A stretch of 64,000 bases of DNA from Streptomyces sp. ACA25 (GTDB lineage: Bacteria > Actinomycetota > Actinomycetes > Streptomycetales > Streptomycetaceae). A program made the translations under genes and the position numbers. This document shows positions 8,225 through 16,436 of the stretch, piece by piece (within the stretch, counting starts at the first letter, position 1; every line of letters begins with the position of its first letter). The stretch covers positions 91,852 to 155,851 of the forward strand of contig NZ_JAQKPV010000013.1 of the NCBI RefSeq assembly GCF_028200735.1, read 5' to 3'. Below the pieces are notes generated by a model. The model searched no databases. It had not been told where the DNA came from and saw only the letters and a list, made by a program, of their open reading frames with translations.

Positions 8225-8935
8225 GTGGCGATCACCGGTGTGCTGTTTGATTTTTCCGGAACGCTCTTCCGCGTCGAGCCGGCCGAGTGCTGGTTGCGCG
8301 CGGTGCTGGCGGAAGCGGGCATCGCAGTCCCGGAAGGTGAGCTGCTCCACTGGGCGGACCGGCTGGAGAGGGCCGGCGCGCTTCCGGGCGGGGCAGAGCC
8401 GGCTGCCGTCCCGGACCGGCTGCGCCGCCTCTGGGAGCACCGCGACGAGAGCGCCGGGCTGCACCGCTCCGCCTACACCACGCTGTCCCGGGAGACCGGT
8501 CTGCCCTGGGACCTGCACGAGGCCCTCTACGCGCGCTCCTCGACGCCGGAAGCCTGGTCGCCGTATCCGGATGCCGCCGAGGTGCTGAGCCTGCTGAAGC
8601 AGCGGGGTCTGCGGGTCGGAGTCCTGTCCAACATCGGCTGGGACCTGCGGCCGCTCTTCCGCGCCCACGGCTTCGCCCCGTTCGTGGACAGCTATGTGCT
8701 GTCCTTCGAGCACGGCATCCAGAAGCCCGACCCCACGCTCTTCCGCATCGCCTGCGACAAGCTGAACACCGCCCCCGGCGACACCCTGATGGTCGGCGAC
8801 AGCCGGCGCGCGGACGGTGGCGCTCAGGCGATCGGCTGCGCCTTCCTCCAGGTCCCGCACCTGCCCGTCACGGAACGCCCCGACGCCCTGCGCTCCGTGC
8901 TCGGGCTGCTCGACGGGGCGTCGCCGGAGCGGTGA
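8225..8935 (+). CDS. HAD-family hydrolase with DxS motif I
   Basis: Cytoplasmic haloacid-dehalogenase-fold protein, 236 residues. GTG at 8225 was chosen because GGGGAGG precedes it and it begins the fold directly (ITGVLFDFSGTLF); a longer open frame upstream overlaps the dehydrogenase gene and is not credible. Motif I is DFSGT, with nucleophile Asp9 but Ser11 in place of the usual second Asp. Motif II is VLSNIG, motif III Lys in IQKPDP, and motif IV GDSRRADG. A helical cap follows motif I. Because the general acid is missing, ordinary phosphatase activity is uncertain; the substrate is unknown. Confidence 0.82.
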   Translation: MAITGVLFDFSGTLFRVEPAECWLRAVLAEAGIAVPEGELLHWADRLERAGALPGGAEPAAVPDRLRRLWEHRDESAGLHRSAYTTLSRETGLPWDLHEALYARSSTPEAWSPYPDAAEVLSLLKQRGLRVGVLSNIGWDLRPLFRAHGFAPFVDSYVLSFEHGIQKPDPTLFRIACDKLNTAPGDTLMVGDSRRADGGAQAIGCAFLQVPHLPVTERPDALRSVLGLLDGASPER

Positions 8936-8964
8936 CACGGCTCTGAGCCGAGGCGGACAGCCGG

Positions 8965-9010
8965 GAGCCCGGCGTTGTACCCACCAAGGAGTGGACGCGA
9001 CGCCGGGCTC
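8965..9010. terminator. Bidirectional terminator hairpin
   Basis: Eleven-base perfect arms GAGCCCGGCGT and ACGCCGGGCTC enclose a 24-base loop. A second outer pair, CTCTGAG (8941-8947) and CTCAGAG (9018-9024), can extend the fold. It lies between the convergent HAD and YihY genes. Confidence 0.65.
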
Positions 9011-9018
9011 CGACGCTC

Positions 9019-10236
9019 TCAGAGTTTCCGGGTGTCCCGGGGCTCGGCGTAGGGCTCCTCATCGGCGGGCAGGCCCGCCTCGATGGCCCGGCTGCGTTCC
9101 AGCTCGGAGTTGAACTCCAGACCGAGAAGGATGGCGATGTTCGAGATCCACAGCCAGACCAGGAAGATGATGATTCCGGCCAGGCTTCCGTAGGTCTCGT
9201 TGTAGTTGCCGAAGTTCGCCACGTACAGCGCGAACAGGGCCGAGGCGATGAGCCAGACGACGACGGCCAGCAGTCCGCCCGGGGTCAGCCAGGAGAACTT
9301 GCGCTTCACATTGGGCGCGGCCCAGAAGAGCACCGCGAAGATCAAGCTGACCAGCAGTACCATCACCGGCCACTTGGCGATGTCCCACACCATGAGGGCG
9401 GTGTCCCCCAGCCCGATGAGGTCTCCCGCACGCTGGGCCAGTCCACCGGTGAAGACCACTCCCACCGCGATGGCGGCCAGCAGGACGACGAGAAGAACGG
9501 TGATGCCGAAGCGGACCGGCAGGGTGATCCAGACCGGACGGCCCTCACCGATGTCGTACACGGCATTGGACGCCCGCATGAAGGCGCCGACGTACCTCGA
9601 TGCCGACCACAGGGCGATCGCAAGACCGATGACCAGCGCGAATCCGGCCGTTGCCCCGGTCTCCTCCAGCTGCTCCAGCATGCTGGTCAGAATGTCCTGG
9701 ACGGCCCCTGGCGCCAGATCGCCCACGTTGTCGAGAAGCGGGTCGATGACATCGGCGCCCAGCACGCCCAGCACGGACACCAGGGCCAGCAGAGCGGGGA
9801 AGATCGACAGCACCCCGTAGTAGGTCAACGCGGCGGCCCAGTCGTTGAGCCCGTCGGCCTTGAACTCCGTCATGGTCCGCTTCAGCGCCTGCCACCAGGA
9901 CTGCTTGGGCAGATCCGTGGGTCCCTCGGCACGCGCCGGTGCCTCCTCCTCACGGGCCGCGGGTGCGGGCCCCCGGCCGCCTTCCGGCGGTACCGGTGCT
10001 GCGGCCGGGCCGGCGGCCCGCTCGGAACCCCGCTCCGGACCCGGCCGGGCGCCCTGCGCGGGCCTCGGCTGCGCCTCCTGACCGGCGGGCGGTGGCCCGG
10101 TCCTCCGCCGTGAGCGCTCCTCCGCCTCAGGGCCCGGCGCCGACTCCTGTCCGGGACGCCACCGTGATCCTCCGCCGCGCCGACCACCTCTGCCGCGCTC
10201 CGTCGCGTCGTCGCCGTCACCTGTGTGCCGTGCCAT
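9019..10236 (-). CDS. YihY/BrkB-family inner-membrane protein
   Basis: Integral membrane protein, 405 residues. Residues 1 to about 115 are charged, Pro/Gly/Arg-rich and probably disordered. The conserved domain then starts at WWQALKRTMTEFKADGLNDW, with about six membrane segments, and ends in an acidic/basic tail (EEPYAEPRDTRKL). The family was once called ribonuclease BN by mistake; its function is unknown, with roles in envelope or transport proposed. It lies downstream of the three-gene envelope operon on the same strand, with a 135-base gap, so it may belong to the same stress-related group. Confidence 0.85.
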   Translation of the reverse strand: MARHTGDGDDATERGRGGRRGGGSRWRPGQESAPGPEAEERSRRRTGPPPAGQEAQPRPAQGARPGPERGSERAAGPAAAPVPPEGGRGPAPAAREEEAPARAEGPTDLPKQSWWQALKRTMTEFKADGLNDWAAALTYYGVLSIFPALLALVSVLGVLGADVIDPLLDNVGDLAPGAVQDILTSMLEQLEETGATAGFALVIGLAIALWSASRYVGAFMRASNAVYDIGEGRPVWITLPVRFGITVLLVVLLAAIAVGVVFTGGLAQRAGDLIGLGDTALMVWDIAKWPVMVLLVSLIFAVLFWAAPNVKRKFSWLTPGGLLAVVVWLIASALFALYVANFGNYNETYGSLAGIIIFLVWLWISNIAILLGLEFNSELERSRAIEAGLPADEEPYAEPRDTRKL

Positions 10237-10371
10237 GCGATTCCACCACCTGTTCTCTCACCGGCTGTCCCCGGTCCCGGGACGCCTCCCGTACCCGCGT
10301 GCGGCCACCGGGTGCGTCCCGGGCCCGGCCCGGGCGCTGACTGCCGTCCGGGTTACCTGAGGGGCGGCTTC

Positions 10372-11016
10372 CTATTCGCGTGCCTGGTCGGCAACGTTCT
10401 TCCCGGCTTCGCGGGCCTCACCGCCGACCTGGCGGGACTGCTCCCGGGCCTCCTCCTTGGTGTGGCGGGCCGTCTGCGTGGCGGTGCCCTTCATGTCCTC
10501 CGCCGCCTGCTGCACGGATTCGGTGGCGTCCTCCTTCAGACGCTCGGCCGACTCGGTGGCCTGCGTCCGGAAGGGCGCGGCGAGCTCACCGGCGCTCTCG
10601 GAGTGGGCCACCCGCTCCTCGGTCCGGGTTTTCGGCAGGAGCGACGCCGCCAGAAGTCCGGTGCCGAAGGCGATCACACCGGCTGCCATCGGGTTGCCCT
10701 GCGTCTGCCGCATGGCCTGATCGGGGGTGTTCTTCACAGCATCACCTGCCTGACGTGCGGAATCCGTGACCTGCCCGGCGCCCTCCTGCAGGGAGTGGGC
10801 GGCCTGCCGGGTCCGGTCCTTGGCATGCCCGGTGCTCTCCGACGCCGTTCCCATGACGCGGTTCCGCATCCCGGACATCGCCCTGCCGACCCGGGCGCGG
10901 CGCCGGCGTGCCATCTGTTTCGGACTGGCCCGGTCGGCCAGCCGGTTGACATCGGTTGCCAGCTTCTCCCTGGTGGAATCGATATCGGCTCTTACCTGGT
11001 CGGGTGACGTGCCCAT
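10372..11016 (-). CDS. DUF3618 membrane-anchored protein
   Basis: 214 residues. The N-terminus DQVRADIDSTREKLATDVNRLADR is the DUF3618 signature, followed by an amphipathic helical region, one hydrophobic segment (AAGVIAFGTGLLAASLLP) and a long Ala/Glu/Thr-rich helical tail that resembles LEA-like or coiled-coil stress proteins. Start at 11016: AAGGAGG lies 7 bases before the ATG. The start overlaps the end of the holin-like gene by 25 bases. Function unknown; in actinobacteria this domain travels with phage-holin-like proteins and is thought to act at the envelope. Confidence 0.85.
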   Translation of the reverse strand: MGTSPDQVRADIDSTREKLATDVNRLADRASPKQMARRRRARVGRAMSGMRNRVMGTASESTGHAKDRTRQAAHSLQEGAGQVTDSARQAGDAVKNTPDQAMRQTQGNPMAAGVIAFGTGLLAASLLPKTRTEERVAHSESAGELAAPFRTQATESAERLKEDATESVQQAAEDMKGTATQTARHTKEEAREQSRQVGGEAREAGKNVADQARE

Positions 11017-11426
11017 TCCGCATCCTCCTTCAGCGACTCCACGGTCTGCTCGGGCTTGGGTGAGACCGACTGCATGGTGGAACGGCCCAGCATGTAGAGA
11101 ACCGCTCCGACAATCGCCCACACCGCGGTGACGATCAGGGCGGCCCAGCCCAGGTCCATCAGGTTGCCGAGGCCCCACATGGCCGCCAGCGACAGGAACA
11201 GGGCCACCATGTAGCCGGCGAATCCGGCTCCGCCGTACATACCGGCGGCCTTTCCCGCCTTGACCGCCTCCTCGCGTACTTCCGTCTTGGCAAGCTCCAT
11301 TTCCTGCCGGAGCAGCTTCTGCACGTCCGAGGTCACCTCGGCCAGCAGCTCACCCACCGAGGCATCCTCCTCGGGGGTCTCCTCCTGACGGGGCCTGGAC
11401 GACTGCCGCGAAGACATCAGTGCCAT
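10992..11426 (-). CDS. Phage-holin-superfamily 6 (DUF1469) membrane protein
   Basis: 144 residues. A soluble helix (SVGELLAEVTSDVQKLLRQEMELAKTEV, quoted as two parts: SVGELLAEV and LLRQEMELAKTE) precedes two membrane segments, as in PF07332. Start at 11426: GGAGG lies about 7 bases before the ATG; the longer open frame upstream runs into the neighbour and is rejected. The ATG is 1 base from the stop of the upstream gene, so the genes are translationally linked. Not a prophage gene: there are no other phage genes, and this family is a standard housekeeping companion of DUF3618. Confidence 0.85.
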   Translation of the reverse strand: MALMSSRQSSRPRQEETPEEDASVGELLAEVTSDVQKLLRQEMELAKTEVREEAVKAGKAAGMYGGAGFAGYMVALFLSLAAMWGLGNLMDLGWAALIVTAVWAIVGAVLYMLGRSTMQSVSPKPEQTVESLKEDAEWARHPTR

Positions 11427-11427
11427 G

Positions 11428-12024
11428 TCACGCCTCCGGAAGGTAGGTCCGCTGTGCTTCGTCGTACGGCTGACTCTCCCGCTCGGCTGCCGGGAGCTGC
11501 CGCGGCTGCGCCTGCCCGTCCGGCCCGCCGGAGCCGCTTCCGCCGGCCTTGGCCATCCGGCCGACAGCGAATCCGACGAGCATCGCTCCGCCGAGGAAGG
11601 CACCGGGACGCCGGCGCGCGAAGCCCTGCACCTCGTGCAGAGCGCCACGCAGTCCCTGCCGTTCCAGGTAGTCCGCCGCCCGGTGACCGCCGTCGGCGGC
11701 CTGCGTGACCAGGTTGCGCGCGGGGGAGTCGCCGGGCGCCTTCTCGGCGAGTGCGGCGAAGTCGTCCGCCCACTGCCGCAGGTTGCCCGCGGTGCGCCGG
11801 GTCTGGGTCTGGGCCTCGTCCGTGACGCGCTCGCGCAGTTCCCGCACCACCGACAGGCCGCGCTCCTGTGCCTGTTCCGTCACCGCCTTGGCCTGCTCGG
11901 CTGCGGTGGCACCGACCTGGCCGGCCGCCTGCCCCGCCCGGCCGGCCGTGGCGGACGCTTCCTGCTGCGCCGCTTGTCCGGCTTGCTGGGCACGCTCGGC
12001 CTTCACGTTCGCTGAGTCACTCAT
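11428..12024 (-). CDS. Coiled-coil membrane-associated hypothetical protein
   Basis: 198 residues, first gene of the envelope operon. Residues 1-70 are Ala/Gln/Glu-rich with a long predicted helix. A conserved-looking stretch follows (RQWADDFAALAEKAPGDSPARN is 22 long, so only its ends RQWADDF and GDSPARN are given). One hydrophobic segment near residue 145 (GAFLGGAMLVGFAVGRMA) and a polar tail complete it. The ATG at 12024 is preceded by GAGG. I do not recognise a named family. Its partners suggest a stress or envelope role. Confidence 0.7.
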   Translation of the reverse strand: MSDSANVKAERAQQAGQAAQQEASATAGRAGQAAGQVGATAAEQAKAVTEQAQERGLSVVRELRERVTDEAQTQTRRTAGNLRQWADDFAALAEKAPGDSPARNLVTQAADGGHRAADYLERQGLRGALHEVQGFARRRPGAFLGGAMLVGFAVGRMAKAGGSGSGGPDGQAQPRQLPAAERESQPYDEAQRTYLPEA

Positions 12025-12431
12025 GGGGCCACTCCTCACTCTTCCTTGCGGTCACCGCGGTGCCCCGCGGAGCCGGCGGTGTGCGCTACCGGGTCGGTTC
12101 CTCCCCGGCCGACCGGTGCATCGGGCTGGGTGCCTGCAAGCCCGGCGCGCAGTTGCGGTACCGTCCTGCGCTCGCGGGTAGCCAGTCCAAAGGGGTGAAA
12201 ACCGGAAATGAGCCGCAACAGATCCGCAAATGGAAGAAATCGGGCGGGTGGCGTCTTTGTCCGCGTTGGCAACGGTCCTGCCCGGCCCGGTGCGGCGCAC
12301 GACCGGGTGTCCGGCGGGCGGGCCGCTTCGCCCGGTCGCGTGGAGCCACGCCGCGGTGTCCAGCCCGGGAGCGGCCGGACTGCCGCGGGCGGCTGGACGG
12401 GGGCGCCCGGGGAGGCCCCAGAATAGGGGCC
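12025..12431. other. Divergent intergenic region, envelope operon / dxr
   Basis: 407 bases without a credible gene. It must carry promoters in both directions. On the minus strand I see a GTTT-N15-GGCTAC pair (12178-12202), listed separately. On the plus strand GGGGAGG at 12410-12416 is the nearest ribosome-site-like run before dxr, about 15 bases from the ATG. A locally A-rich stretch (12181-12240) stands out from the GC-rich surroundings. No strong hairpin was found. Confidence 0.5.
12178..12202 (-). promoter_or_regulatory. Candidate sigma-B-type promoter for the envelope operon
   Basis: Read on the minus strand, GTTT and GGCTAC are separated by 15 bases. The stress sigma factor SigB of Streptomyces recognises about GNNT-N14-16-GGGTAC/T, so this is one mismatch away. 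It would give a leader of about 145 bases before 12024. The motif is short, so a chance match is possible. Confidence 0.3.
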
Positions 12432-13685
12432 ATGACGGAGAGCCCTGCCCCCCTTGCCGACCCGCACCTGCGCCACCCGGAGGCGCTGCCGCCCGACGGC
12501 CCGCGGGAGGTGGTGATCCTCGGCTCCACCGGCTCCATCGGTACCCAGGCCGTCGACGTGGTGCTGCGCAACCCGGGACGCTTCCGTGTGACGGGGCTGT
12601 CGGCGAACGGCGGGAACCTCCCTCTGCTGGCCGGACAGGCGTACCGGCTCCAGGTCCGGGCGGTGGCCGTCGCCCAGGAGGACAAGGTCACCGAACTACG
12701 GCAGGCGCTGCGGGCCCTCTACGGGGTCCGGGAGCCGCTGCCGGAGATCCTTGCCGGCCCGGACGCGCCCGCCCGGCTCGCCGCGAGCCAGTGCCACACG
12801 GTGCTGAACGGCATCACCGGGTCGGTCGGGCTGGCGGCCACCCTGGCCGCTCTGCGGGCCGGCCGGGTGCTGGCGCTGGCGAACAAGGAGTCCCTCATCG
12901 TCGGCGGTCCGCTGGTGAAGGCGGTCGCCCGGCCGGGCCAGATCGTCCCCGTCGACTCCGAGCACTCGGCGCTGTTCCAGGCGCTCCTCGGCGGAACCCG
13001 TCCCGAGGTGGCGAGGCTCGTCGTGACCGCGTCCGGCGGCCCGTTCCGCGGCCGGACGAAGGCCGAGCTCGCCGAGGTGACTCCCGCGGACGCCCTGGCG
13101 CACCCCACCTGGGCCATGGGCCCGATGGTCACCGTCAACTCCGCCACTCTGGTCAACAAGGGACTGGAGGTCATCGAGGCACATCTGCTCTTCGACATCC
13201 CCTTCGACCGCATCGAGGTCGTGGTCCACCCGCAGTCCTACGTTCACTCGATGGTGGAGTTCACCGACGGATCGACCCTCGCGCAGGCCGGCCCGCCCGA
13301 CATGCGGGTACCGATCGCGCTGGGCCTGGGCTGGCCGGGACGGGTACCGGGCGCCGCACCGGGATGCGACTGGACGACCGCGCACACCTGGGAGTTCTTC
13401 CCGCTCGACTCCGCGGCCTTCCCGTCGGTCGCACTCGCCCGCCACGTCGGTACGCTCGGAGGTACCGTGCCCGCGGTGTTCAACGCGGCCAACGAGGAGT
13501 GTGTGGGTGCCTTCCTCGACGGCCGGCTCCCCTTCACCGGCATCGTGGACACCGTTGCCCGGGTCGTCGAGGAGCACGGCACATCCGGTTCCGGAACTTC
13601 CCTGACACTCCCGGACGTCCTTGATGCGGAGACCTGGGCGCGACGGCGTGCGCAGGAGCTGACGAAGGAAAACGGTGGAGCATGA
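12432..13685 (+). CDS. dxr: 1-deoxy-D-xylulose 5-phosphate reductoisomerase
   Basis: Second enzyme of the MEP isoprenoid pathway: converts DXP to 2-C-methyl-D-erythritol 4-phosphate with NADPH and a divalent metal. 417 residues. The NADPH-binding start is ILGSTGSIGTQAVDVV, followed by LANKESLIVGG, the metal/substrate site VDSEHSALFQ and HPQSYVHSMVEF, and a C-terminal helical domain. ATG at 12432 gives the family length; upstream in-frame codons are not conserved-looking. Its stop overlaps the next start (ATGA). Order dxr, site-2 protease, ispG is conserved in actinobacteria including Mycobacterium. Confidence 0.96.
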   Translation: MTESPAPLADPHLRHPEALPPDGPREVVILGSTGSIGTQAVDVVLRNPGRFRVTGLSANGGNLPLLAGQAYRLQVRAVAVAQEDKVTELRQALRALYGVREPLPEILAGPDAPARLAASQCHTVLNGITGSVGLAATLAALRAGRVLALANKESLIVGGPLVKAVARPGQIVPVDSEHSALFQALLGGTRPEVARLVVTASGGPFRGRTKAELAEVTPADALAHPTWAMGPMVTVNSATLVNKGLEVIEAHLLFDIPFDRIEVVVHPQSYVHSMVEFTDGSTLAQAGPPDMRVPIALGLGWPGRVPGAAPGCDWTTAHTWEFFPLDSAAFPSVALARHVGTLGGTVPAVFNAANEECVGAFLDGRLPFTGIVDTVARVVEEHGTSGSGTSLTLPDVLDAETWARRRAQELTKENGGA

Positions 13686-14986
13686 CCAGCGTGATGTTCT
13701 TGGTAGGCATCATCGTCTTCGTCGTCGGGCTGCTCTTCTCCATCGGCTGGCACGAGCTGGGGCACCTGAGCACCGCCAAGATGTTCGGCATCCGGGTCCC
13801 GCAGTACATGGTCGGCTTCGGCCCCACGCTGTGGTCGAAGCACAAGGGTGAGACCGAGTACGGCCTGAAGGCGATCCCGCTGGGCGGCTACATCCGCATG
13901 ATCGGCATGTTCCCGCCCGGCGACGACGGCCGCGTCAGGAAGCGCTCCACCTCCCCGTTCCGCGGCATGATCGAGGATGCCCGCGCCGCTGCCTACGAGG
14001 AGCTGCGGCCGGGGGACGAGAACCGGCTCTTCTACACGCGCAAGCCCTGGAAGCGCGTCATCGTCATGTTCGCCGGGCCGGCGATGAACCTCATCCTGGC
14101 GGTGACGATCTTCCTGGGTGTGCTGATGGCCTTCGGAGTCAACACCCAGACCACCACCGTGGCGACCGTCTCCGAGTGCGTGGTCTCGCAGAGCGAGCAG
14201 CGCACCGAGTGCCGGGCCGGTGATCCGGAGTCGCCGGCCAACGCGGCCGGCCTGCAGCCGGGCGACACGATCGTGGCGTTCAACGGCGAGCCGGTCGAGG
14301 AGTGGGGAGCTCTCCAGCAGAGCATCCGGGAGACGACCGGCGAGGCCACCCTCACCGTGGAGCGCGAGGGCCGCACCGAAGTCCTCACCGCCGACCTCAT
14401 CGAGAACCGGGTCGCCAAGCTCGACGGCAGCGGCGGACAGGTGGAGAACGAGTACGTCACCGCCGGCTTCCTCGGCTTCTCCCCGGCCACCGGCGTGGTC
14501 AAGCAGGACTTCCCGCAGGCTGTCGAGCGCAGCGGTGACATCATGGTCACCGGTTTCCAGGCCCTGCTCAACCTGCCGTCCAAGATCCCCGGCCTGTGGG
14601 ACGCGGCCTGGGGCAACGGGGAGCGGGACCAGGATTCCCCGATGGGCGTCGTCGGCGCGGCCCGGGTCGGCGGCGAGATCTTCACCCTCGACATCCCCGC
14701 CAGCCAGCAGATCGCGACCGCGCTGTTCCTGGTCGCCGGCTTCAACCTGTCACTGTTCCTGTTCAACATGCTGCCGCTGCTGCCGCTGGACGGCGGCCAC
14801 ATCGCCGGCGCGATGTGGGAGTCGGTGCGGCGGTTCCTCGCCCGGCTCTTCAAGCGGCCCGACCCCGGCCCCTTCGACGTGGCCAAGCTGATGCCCGTCG
14901 CCTACGTGGTGGCCGGGGCGTTCATCTGTTTCACCCTGCTCGTCCTGGCCGCGGACATCGTGACCCCGGTTCGGCTGACGGGTTAG
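13682..14986 (+). CDS. rip1: Site-2 (M50) membrane metalloprotease, Rip1/RseP type
   Basis: Intramembrane zinc protease that cuts anti-sigma factors or other membrane proteins. 434 residues. Zinc ligands His24 and His28 with catalytic Glu25 lie in HELGH within the first membrane helix. A PDZ domain follows (around NAAGLQPGDTIVAFNGEPVEEW, cited by its ends NAAGLQPGD and GEPVEEW). The third ligand lies in LPLLPLDGGH near the C-terminus. About four membrane helices. Translationally coupled to dxr. Known relatives control envelope stress sigma factors; the substrate here is not predictable. Confidence 0.94.
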   Translation: MTSVMFLVGIIVFVVGLLFSIGWHELGHLSTAKMFGIRVPQYMVGFGPTLWSKHKGETEYGLKAIPLGGYIRMIGMFPPGDDGRVRKRSTSPFRGMIEDARAAAYEELRPGDENRLFYTRKPWKRVIVMFAGPAMNLILAVTIFLGVLMAFGVNTQTTTVATVSECVVSQSEQRTECRAGDPESPANAAGLQPGDTIVAFNGEPVEEWGALQQSIRETTGEATLTVEREGRTEVLTADLIENRVAKLDGSGGQVENEYVTAGFLGFSPATGVVKQDFPQAVERSGDIMVTGFQALLNLPSKIPGLWDAAWGNGERDQDSPMGVVGAARVGGEIFTLDIPASQQIATALFLVAGFNLSLFLFNMLPLLPLDGGHIAGAMWESVRRFLARLFKRPDPGPFDVAKLMPVAYVVAGAFICFTLLVLAADIVTPVRLTG

Positions 14987-15051
14987 CGCGGAGCCGGCGG
15001 GACCGGAGAACATCCCCGGCAGCAGCGGTGGGTGGGGCGGGCTCCGGGTCG

Positions 15052-15079
15052 GCGGGTGGCGTGCATGCGGGCCACCCGC
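15052..15079 (+). terminator. Hairpin between rip1 and ispG
   Basis: Perfect 9-base arms GCGGGTGGC and GCCACCCGC around a 10-base loop. A TAGTCT -10-like hexamer at 15087-15092 follows, so ispG may have its own weak promoter after this stop. Confidence 0.5.
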
Positions 15080-15152
15080 GGTGGCGTAGTCTCAGTATCC
15101 GGAGCCCGCCGAACCCGGGACCATGAGCCGCACCGTGGGGTTGCAAGAACCG

Positions 15153-16310
15153 ATGACAGCCATCTCGCTGGGAATGCCGTCCGTACCGCTGAAGCTGGCA
15201 GACCGCAGAGTCAGCCGGAAACTGCAGGTCGGCTCGGTCGCCGTGGGCGGGGACGCCCCTGTCTCCGTGCAGTCGATGACCACCACCCGCACGTCCGACA
15301 TCGGTGCCACGCTGCAGCAGATCGCCGAGCTGACCGCTTCCGGCTGCCAGATCGTCCGGGTGGCCTGTCCCACCCAGGACGACGCGGACGCCCTGCCGGT
15401 GATCGCCCGCAAGTCACAGATCCCCGTCATCGCCGACATTCACTTCCAGCCGAAGTACGTGTTCGCCGCGATCGACGCCGGATGCGCGGCGGTCCGCGTC
15501 AACCCGGGCAACATCAAGCAGTTCGACGACCGGGTCAAGGAGATCGCCGACGCCGCCTCCGCCGCGGGCACCCCGATCCGGATCGGGGTCAACGCCGGCT
15601 CGCTCGACAAGCGGCTGCTCGCCAAGTACGGCAAGGCCACCCCCGAGGCGCTGGTCGAGTCGGCGCTGTGGGAGTGTTCGCTGTTCGAGGAGCACGGCTT
15701 CCGCGACATCAAGATCTCCGTCAAGCACAACGACCCGGTGGTCATGGTCAACGCCTACCGGCAGCTGGCCGCCCGCTGCGACTACCCGCTGCATCTCGGG
15801 GTCACCGAGGCAGGTCCGGCCTTTCAGGGCACGATCAAGTCCGCCGTCGCCTTCGGCGCCCTGCTCAGCGAGGGCATCGGAGACACGATCCGGGTCTCGC
15901 TGTCCGCCCCGCCGGTCGAGGAGATCAAGGTCGGCAACCAGATCCTGGAATCCCTGGGCCTGCGGGAGCGCGGCCTGGAGATCGTCTCCTGCCCCTCCTG
16001 CGGCCGTGCCCAGGTGGACGTGTACAAGCTCGCCGAGGAGGTCACCGCCGGCCTCGAAGGCATGGAGGTGCCGCTGCGCGTCGCCGTCATGGGCTGCGTC
16101 GTCAACGGGCCCGGTGAGGCCCGTGAAGCCGACCTGGGTGTCGCCTCCGGCAATGGCAAGGGGCAGATTTTCGTCAAGGGCGAGGTCATCAAGACCGTGC
16201 CCGAGTCCAAGATCGTGGAGACCCTCATCGAAGAGGCGATGAAGATCGCTGAGCAGATGGAGCTGGACGGTGTGACCTCCGGTGAGCCCCGCATCTCGGT
16301 CGCCGGCTGA
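15153..16310 (+). CDS. ispG: 4-hydroxy-3-methylbut-2-enyl diphosphate synthase (flavodoxin/ferredoxin)
   Basis: MEP-pathway [4Fe-4S] enzyme that reduces methylerythritol cyclodiphosphate to HMBPP. 385 residues from the ATG at 15153 (TAISLGMPSVPLKLADRR), which is the family start; an in-frame ATG 30 bases earlier is possible but adds residues not usual in the family. The N-terminal TIM barrel begins VGSVAVGGDAPVSVQSMTTT. Iron-sulfur cysteines lie in CPSCGR and GCVVNGPGEA near the C-terminus. Both dxr and ispG are here, with the protease between them. Confidence 0.96.
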   Translation: MTAISLGMPSVPLKLADRRVSRKLQVGSVAVGGDAPVSVQSMTTTRTSDIGATLQQIAELTASGCQIVRVACPTQDDADALPVIARKSQIPVIADIHFQPKYVFAAIDAGCAAVRVNPGNIKQFDDRVKEIADAASAAGTPIRIGVNAGSLDKRLLAKYGKATPEALVESALWECSLFEEHGFRDIKISVKHNDPVVMVNAYRQLAARCDYPLHLGVTEAGPAFQGTIKSAVAFGALLSEGIGDTIRVSLSAPPVEEIKVGNQILESLGLRERGLEIVSCPSCGRAQVDVYKLAEEVTAGLEGMEVPLRVAVMGCVVNGPGEAREADLGVASGNGKGQIFVKGEVIKTVPESKIVETLIEEAMKIAEQMELDGVTSGEPRISVAG

Positions 16311-16436
16311 CACCACCGCCTCGCTCCGCCGCCGGTGCACCGCGGGCAGCGCGGCCGGGGCGGGCGCCGACGCGTCGGAAACACCGGACCGGGCACTCGG
16401 CCGGAAACGTTCCCGACCGCCGAAGGTGTTGAGGAG

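Noticed and set aside
10992..11426. Prophage holin gene
   Set aside because: The holin-like domain is the chromosomal DUF1469 type; no other phage genes or attachment sites are near.
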